Below, one piece after another: positions 6,123-9,507 of a DNA stretch of 9,507 bases. Below the pieces are notes generated by a model that searched no databases, was not told where the DNA came from, and saw only the letters and a program-made list of their open reading frames with translations. Position numbers and translations under genes: made by a program. This stretch comes from Schleiferiaceae bacterium (GTDB lineage: Bacteria > Bacteroidota > Bacteroidia > Flavobacteriales > Schleiferiaceae). Numbering within the stretch: the stretch's first letter is position 1; each line of letters begins with the position of its first letter. The DNA lies in contig JALQUY010000063.1 in NCBI GenBank assembly GCA_023260615.1, positions 1-9,507 of the forward strand. The letters run 5' to 3'.

Positions 6123-6575
6123 TTAATTCTCGTCGCCGATAACTTCGAAGGTAAAGTCTACAACCACTTCGCGGTGCAAACGAACCTTAGCCGTGTACTT
6201 GCCAGCAGCTTTGATGGTTCCACCTGCGATTTGGATGAACTTCTTCTCGATACCGTGGCCCATAGCAGCCAATTCGTCGGCTACGTTTGCGTTGGTCACA
6301 GCACCGAAGAGCTTACCGCCCTTGCCAGACTTGGCCGTGAGCTTCAATTCAACACGGTTCAAAGCTTCAGCCGTTTTGTTGGCAGCTTCGATCATCTTCG
6401 CCTCTTTGTGAGCGCGCTGACGGAGGTCTTCAGCCAAAACTTTCTTCGCAGAAGGCGTAGCCAAAATGGCCAAACCTTGAGGAATCAAGTAGTTGCGACC
6501 ATATCCGTTCTTTACCGTAACCGTATCGTCCTTGTATCCAAGGTTATCAACGTCTGATTTCAAGATTACTTCCAT
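6123..6575 (-). CDS. rplI: 50S ribosomal protein L9
   Basis: L9 binds domain V of 23S rRNA near the L1 stalk through its N-terminal domain and helps keep the reading frame. The 150-residue length is normal. The N-terminal RNA-binding domain shows MEVILKSDVDNLGYKDDTVT and the signature KNGYGRNYLIPQGLA (22-36). A long charged connecting helix follows at about 42-75. The C-terminal domain begins at VELKLTAKSGKGGKLFGAVT (74-93). The start ATG follows the rpsR stop by nine bases, so it is the third gene of the S6-S18-L9 operon. A terminator follows the stop codon. Confidence 0.98.
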   Translation of the reverse strand: MEVILKSDVDNLGYKDDTVTVKNGYGRNYLIPQGLAILATPSAKKVLAEDLRQRAHKEAKMIEAANKTAEALNRVELKLTAKSGKGGKLFGAVTNANVADELAAMGHGIEKKFIQIAGGTIKAAGKYTAKVRLHREVVVDFTFEVIGDEN

Positions 6576-6584
6576 GTCGCCGAA

Positions 6585-6875
6585 TTATTTGAGGTTATCC
6601 GCTACGTAAGGCATGAGACCCAAGTGGCGAGCACGCTTGATAGCTTGCGCCAATTTGCGCTGGTACTTCAAAGAGGTACCGGTGATACGGCGGGGCAAAA
6701 TCTTGCCTTGCTCGTTCACGAAACGCAACAAGAAATCGGGATCCTTGTAGTCGATGTGCTTAATGCCGTACTTCTTGAAGCGGCAGTACTTTTTGGTGTT
6801 AGAGCCATCAATAGCGATCGGCTGGAGGTAGCGGATCTCTGATTGATTGCCTGCGTTGGATTCTAAAGCGCTCAT
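6585..6875 (-). CDS. rpsR: 30S ribosomal protein S18
   Basis: S18 forms a heterodimer with S6 on the platform of the 30S subunit. The protein has 96 residues with the family core KKYCRFKKYGIKHIDYKDPD (28-47), LPRRITGTSLKYQRKLAQAI (60-79) and the ending KRARHLGLMPYVADNLK. The N-terminal extension of about 25 residues before the core is longer than in E. coli but usual for Bacteroidota. The single cysteine (31) sits where some S18 proteins carry a zinc-binding cysteine, but the other zinc ligands are not seen. It lies 12 bases after the rpsF stop and nine bases before rplI. Confidence 0.98.
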   Translation of the reverse strand: MSALESNAGNQSEIRYLQPIAIDGSNTKKYCRFKKYGIKHIDYKDPDFLLRFVNEQGKILPRRITGTSLKYQRKLAQAIKRARHLGLMPYVADNLK

Positions 6876-6887
6876 AACTATCTAGGA

Positions 6888-7223
6888 TTAAGCGTTTTTA
6901 ACTTTAGCGCGACGCTTGGCAGCATACTCCACGCCATTTTTGTCCAAAGTCACGGTGAGGAAACGCATGATGCGCTCATCACGCTTCATTTCTACTTCGA
7001 ACGTAGAAATAACGTGGCTAGGAGCCTTGAACTCGAGGAGGTTATAGAACCCACTCTTCTTTTTGTCAATGGGGTACGCCAACTTGCGCAAGCCCCACTT
7101 CTCGACGTTGATAAGCTCGGCACCATTCGTTTGGAGGTAGCCGGTGTACTTATCAACCGCTTCCCTTATCTGCTCTTCAGACAAGACGGGATTTAGAATG
7201 AAAACGGTTTCGTACTGATTCAT
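6888..7223 (-). CDS. rpsF: 30S ribosomal protein S6
   Basis: S6 pairs with S18 on the platform of the 30S subunit. The 111-residue protein has MNQYETVFILNPVLSEEQI at the N-terminus, VEKWGLRKLAYPIDKKKSGF (40-59) and ERIMRFLTVTLDK near the C-terminus, all typical. It is the first gene of the rpsF-rpsR-rplI operon. The predicted promoter box at 7244-7251 leaves a leader of only about 15 bases, too short to hold the S6:S18-binding leader hairpin known from other phyla, so that form of autoregulation is not supported here. Confidence 0.98.
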   Translation of the reverse strand: MNQYETVFILNPVLSEEQIREAVDKYTGYLQTNGAELINVEKWGLRKLAYPIDKKKSGFYNLLEFKAPSHVISTFEVEMKRDERIMRFLTVTLDKNGVEYAAKRRAKVKNA

Positions 7224-7243
7224 GGTTAATGAAATTAGGGGTG

Positions 7244-7251
7244 CAAAGATA
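7244..7251 (-). promoter_or_regulatory. Candidate -7 promoter box of the ribosomal protein operon
   Basis: The minus strand reads TATCTTTG, an exact match to the Bacteroidota TAnnTTTG element, 20 bases before the rpsF ATG. The region between box and ATG is AT-rich. A clear -33 TTG element was not found at the usual spacing. Confidence 0.6.
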
Positions 7252-7292
7252 GTGAAAAGGTTCCTTGGTTCTACTAGGTGGTAGAAGAGTGT

Positions 7293-7473
7293 AAGGGTGA
7301 AAGGGTGAAAGGCGTTTCGCGCTCGTTGGTTTGTTGGCTAGTTCGTTGGTTGGTTCGCTTGAATGCGGCGGTCACCCCGACTCTTTCCCCTTCAACCCTT
7401 AAACCCATGAAGCTCTCAAGCTTCAGGGCGAAGCCCGAGCCCTCTAGCTCTCTAGCCCCCTAGCCCTCCAGCT
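7293..7473. repeat. Cluster of degenerate short tandem repeats with an imperfect inverted repeat
   Basis: This is most of the 236-bp gap between the exonuclease and rpsF genes. On the plus strand it holds AAGGGTGA twice (7293-7308); a GTTGGTT-rich block of four degenerate octamers (7324-7355); CTTTCCCC/TTCAACCC/TTAAACCC (7383-7406); and four CTCTAGCT-like octamers (7442-7473), the last of which overlap the exonuclease stop codon. The 18-bp arms at 7295-7312 and 7389-7406 are inverted copies matching at 14 of 18 positions. Two small hairpins lie at 7408-7425 (seven-pair stem, four-base loop) and 7426-7436 (four-pair stem). No gene is supported in it, and the function is unknown. Confidence 0.65.
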
Positions 7474-8221
7474 CTATCAGCACCGGACAGTGGTCGCTGC
7501 CGTACTCTTCGGTCAGGATATCCGTCCGGGTCACCTTGGGCATGAGCCGCTCGGACACCACGTGGTAGTCCAAACGCCATCCAATGTTCTTCGCACGGGC
7601 ACCCGAACGCATACTCCACCAAGAAAACTTCACCTCTTCGGGATGTTGCGCGCGCCATGAATCCACAAAGCCTTTACTGAGCAAATAGTCCATGCCGTCA
7701 ATTTCTGCTTGGGTGTAGCCGGGCGTCTTGTTGTAGTTGGACTTTGGATTGGACAGGTCGATTTCTTGGTGGGCGACATTGAGGTCTCCGCAGTATACGA
7801 TGGGTTTTTTCTGGTCGTAGTCCGCAAGCAAGTCCGCGATGTCGCGGTCCCAGGCTTGGCGGTTGGGAATTCGGCTTAAGTCCCCTTTGGAATTGGGAAC
7901 ATAGGCCGTGGCTACATAGAAATGGGGGAATTCAGCCACGATGAGGCGGCCTTCGCCGTCGTGTTCGGGCAGGCCCACCCCCACTTTGACGCTCAGAGGG
8001 GCTTCTTTGGAAATCAATGCGGTGCCGCTGTAGCCCTTCTTTTCGGCCGAATGCGCATACACGTGGTAGCCCGCGCCAAAAAGCACTTCTGCCACCTGCT
8101 CTTCGGTGGCCTTGGTCTCTTGAAAGCACACCACATCCGCATCCCAAGCGGCTAATTGATCCAGGAGGCCCTTGGTCGCGGCCGCCCGAATTCCATTCAC
8201 ATTCCAGGAAATAATTTTCAT
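7460..8221 (-). CDS. xth: Exodeoxyribonuclease III / AP endonuclease
   Basis: This enzyme of the exonuclease-endonuclease-phosphatase fold cuts DNA at abasic sites and removes 3' blocking groups in base excision repair. The 253-residue length is normal. The metal and catalytic residues are all present: Asn7 in MKIISWNVNGIRA, Glu35 in CFQETK, Tyr107 in VATAYVPNS, Asp146 and Asn148 in YCGDLNVAH, Asp218 in GWRLDYH, and Asp243-His244 in YGSDHCPV. The DNA-binding tryptophan region SWWSMRSGARAKNIGWR (200-216) is of the ExoA/APE1 type. The start at 8219-8221 gives the standard N-terminus and has a TAnnTTTA box four bases upstream. It is divergent from the possible lipoprotein gene, with 45 bp between the start codons. 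Its 3' end runs into the repeat cluster. Confidence 0.95.
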   Translation of the reverse strand: MKIISWNVNGIRAAATKGLLDQLAAWDADVVCFQETKATEEQVAEVLFGAGYHVYAHSAEKKGYSGTALISKEAPLSVKVGVGLPEHDGEGRLIVAEFPHFYVATAYVPNSKGDLSRIPNRQAWDRDIADLLADYDQKKPIVYCGDLNVAHQEIDLSNPKSNYNKTPGYTQAEIDGMDYLLSKGFVDSWRAQHPEEVKFSWWSMRSGARAKNIGWRLDYHVVSERLMPKVTRTDILTEEYGSDHCPVLIELEG

Positions 8222-8225
8222 GCCT

Positions 8226-8233
8226 TAAAGGTA
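8226..8233 (-). promoter_or_regulatory. Candidate -7 promoter box of the exonuclease III gene
   Basis: The minus strand reads TACCTTTA, seven of eight positions of TAnnTTTG, and ends exactly four bases before ATG. The box plus leader TACCTTTAAGGC is nearly identical to TACTTTTAAGGA before the O-antigen ligase gene. TTCGG about 20 bases upstream is a poor -33 match. Confidence 0.4.
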
Positions 8234-8266
8234 CCGAGCCCGCACAGAATTGCCGAACTTTCCGCC

Positions 8267-8959
8267 ATGGGAGTTATCCACAAATGCCTTTTGGGAGCCG
8301 CTGCAGTCCTAGCCCTGAGTTGCCAACCGCGCTGGGTGTATTCGGCCAGTTACCAGTTTGCCAACAATACTCAGTTGGTGCAGCACGATGCACTGACTAT
8401 TCTGAAATACAAGGCTGAAGCCTCGCTGGGTCAATATGGCCAAATTTTGACCATCAACGACCAAACCGCGGGAATGGGACATTTGGCCCTTTTCTCCTTA
8501 GAGGACGGGCATATTGAATTCTACCAGTTTATTAGTTCGTCCAGTCCCTCCTATTCCGTCAACTTTCAGGACGGACTCATGGAGGTGTTTCAAGGCATCA
8601 TATCAAGTGAAGCGAACGAAACCCACTCCCTCCCTGCTGGCCCACACTACCACCCCGTGATGGCGACCCAATACCCCTTGGTGGTAGATGCAATTTGGCG
8701 GCTAAAAGTGGGCGAAGAACACCTGCTGAGCATGGTGCAGCCACCGAAGGGAAACATCAGCGTGGCGAGTTACTATTTGGCCCAAAAGACGTTCAAGGAG
8801 CGCATCTATTTGTACCGGAACGACGGCAACGTAGGAACGCTTACGTACCAAAAACACAAAGGGCGCTGGGTCCTCCAAAAGGTGGACCTCATGAACCAGG
8901 ACGTACCCTACGTGTGGGAACGCATGGAAGCACCTAAGGTCGAAGCGCCTTCGAACTAG
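8267..8959 (+). CDS. Possible lipoprotein of unknown function
   Basis: This is the only plus-strand gene and I do not recognise its family. The frame is open from 8156, but I choose the ATG at 8267. That start gives a 230-residue protein with a typical export signal: basic residues H5-K6, a hydrophobic core at 8-17 (LLGAAAVLAL), and Cys19 in ALSCQ, a fair but imperfect lipobox. The upstream extension would overlap the divergent exonuclease gene. The mature part is rich in aromatic residues and alternating hydrophobic positions (HLALFSLEDGHIEFYQF, IYLYRNDGNVGTLTYQKHKG, WVLQKVDLMNQDVPYVW), suggesting a beta-rich fold facing the periplasm or outer membrane. A GPHYHP motif lies near mature residue 110. 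There is one cysteine in the mature part, the proposed lipidation site. Its stop is three bases from the stop of the convergent mutase gene. Function is unknown. Confidence 0.75.
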   Translation: MGVIHKCLLGAAAVLALSCQPRWVYSASYQFANNTQLVQHDALTILKYKAEASLGQYGQILTINDQTAGMGHLALFSLEDGHIEFYQFISSSSPSYSVNFQDGLMEVFQGIISSEANETHSLPAGPHYHPVMATQYPLVVDAIWRLKVGEEHLLSMVQPPKGNISVASYYLAQKTFKERIYLYRNDGNVGTLTYQKHKGRWVLQKVDLMNQDVPYVWERMEAPKVEAPSN

Positions 8960-8962
8960 TCC

Positions 8963-9507
8963 TTACATGTTGCGGCGGTACTGGCCGCCGACAGCAAACA
9001 TGGCTTCGGTCATTTGGCCCAGCGAGCAGACTTTCGCTGCATCCATGATGGCCTCAAAGACGTTTCCACCCGAAAGCGCCGCCGCCTGAATCGCTTCAAG
9101 CGCTGCGGATGCTTTGGCTCCGGAGGCCTGCTGCAAGGAGGTCACCGTGGCGATTTGGTCCTCTTTTTCGGCTTCCGTGGCGCGAATAACTTCACCCGGA
9201 ATCAGCGTGGGCGATCCTTTTGAACTCAAGAAGGTGTTCACACCGATGATGGGGTATTCGCCCGTGTGCTTGAGCATCTCGTAGTGCATGGACTCCTCTT
9301 GAATCTTGCCACGTTGGTACATCGTCTCCATCGCGCCGAGGACGCCGCCGCGTTCGGTGATGCGGTCGAATTCAACCATCACCGCTTCTTCCACCAGGTC
9401 GGTCAACTCCTCAATAATGAAGGAGCCTTGGAGGGGGTTCTCGTTCTTCGCGAGGCCCAGTTCCTTGTTGATGATCAGCTGGATCGCCATGGCGCGGCGC
9501 ACAGACT
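8963..9507 (-). CDS. Fused acyl-CoA mutase, IcmF/methylmalonyl-CoA mutase type (partial, C-terminal end)
   Basis: The last 181 residues of a coenzyme B12-dependent acyl-CoA mutase lie here; the gene enters from beyond the right edge. Such enzymes rearrange the carbon skeleton of acyl-CoAs, for example isobutyryl- to n-butyryl-CoA, or methylmalonyl- to succinyl-CoA. Characteristic stretches are GLAKNENPLQGSFIIEELTD, FDRITERGGVLGAMETMYQR, EYPIIGVNTFLSS and the C-terminus VCSLGQMTEAMFAVGGQYRR followed by NM. The ending VGGQYRRNM points to the fused IcmF-like group (B12 domain, MeaI-like GTPase and mutase in one chain) rather than the classical methylmalonyl-CoA mutase, in which the B12 domain is C-terminal. 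The B12 and GTPase parts are outside the window, so substrate and exact subtype remain inference. The GTG at 9500-9502 is an internal codon: the frame stays open to the edge. Confidence 0.88.
   Translation of the reverse strand, partial: SVRRAMAIQLIINKELGLAKNENPLQGSFIIEELTDLVEEAVMVEFDRITERGGVLGAMETMYQRGKIQEESMHYEMLKHTGEYPIIGVNTFLSSKGSPTLIPGEVIRATEAEKEDQIATVTSLQQASGAKASAALEAIQAAALSGGNVFEAIMDAAKVCSLGQMTEAMFAVGGQYRRNM

Noticed and set aside
7224..7260. S6:S18-binding autoregulatory leader before rpsF
   Set aside because: The predicted leader is only about 15 bases and no suitable hairpin with a bulged CCG-type motif is visible.
7408..7436. Tandem hairpins as an intrinsic terminator for xth
   Set aside because: Stems are short and no run of Ts follows on the minus strand, so I do not call a terminator.
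7278..7463. Small plus-strand open frame of 61 codons in the intergenic repeat region
   Set aside because: It is made of the short repeats themselves and shows no protein-like character or start signal.
8156..8266. Upstream extension of the plus-strand lipoprotein frame to an ATG at 8156
   Set aside because: It would overlap the first 66 bp of the divergent exonuclease gene and bury the export signal; the ATG at 8267 puts the signal at the N-terminus.

Overview
The window reads as chromosomal core sequence from a member of the Bacteroidota, probably a Flavobacteriales-like or related lineage. The evidence is the protein character (DnaX, S6/S18/L9, a C-terminal mutase segment of IcmF type, an IDH1-like isocitrate dehydrogenase), several TAnnTTTG-like -7 boxes of the Bacteroidota primary sigma factor, and the near absence of well-placed Shine-Dalgarno sequences. 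GC content looks moderate to fairly high for the group. No tRNA, rRNA, CRISPR array, insertion sequence or phage gene was seen.

Layout from the right end, in the direction most genes are read (minus strand): the C-terminal end of a fused acyl-CoA mutase (8963-9507) converges with the only plus-strand gene, a possible lipoprotein of unknown function (8267-8959). Divergent from that gene is an exodeoxyribonuclease III gene (7460-8221). A 236-bp intergenic region full of short, roughly 8-bp degenerate repeats follows. Next comes the ribosomal operon rpsF-rpsR-rplI (6123-7223), closed by a strong hairpin terminator at 6073-6101. Immediately after it begins a tightly packed group: an O-antigen ligase/polymerase-like membrane protein with a TPR tail (4142-6061), a VIT1/CCC1-type metal transporter (3354-4127), a carotenoid biosynthesis membrane protein (2711-3349) and dnaX (801-2686). 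The NADP-dependent isocitrate dehydrogenase gene (1-750, cut by the window edge) ends the window, with its own -7 box overlapping the dnaX stop codon.

The most interesting locus is dnaX. It carries a ten-A slippery run exactly where domain III of the clamp loader ends. A stop codon follows almost at once in the -1 frame and soon after in the +1 frame, and a small hairpin lies five bases downstream. This layout resembles the sites that make the short gamma subunit in E. coli and Thermus. Separately, the reading frame of dnaX is broken further downstream: the zero frame stops at 1331, while the conserved tau C-terminus continues in the -1 frame to 801. That could be a sequencing or assembly indel, a real truncating mutation, or a second recoding event.

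A second pattern is that dnaX, the O-antigen ligase gene and the exonuclease gene all have a TAnnTTTR box exactly four bases before ATG. If the box works as the -7 element, these transcripts would be leaderless or nearly so.
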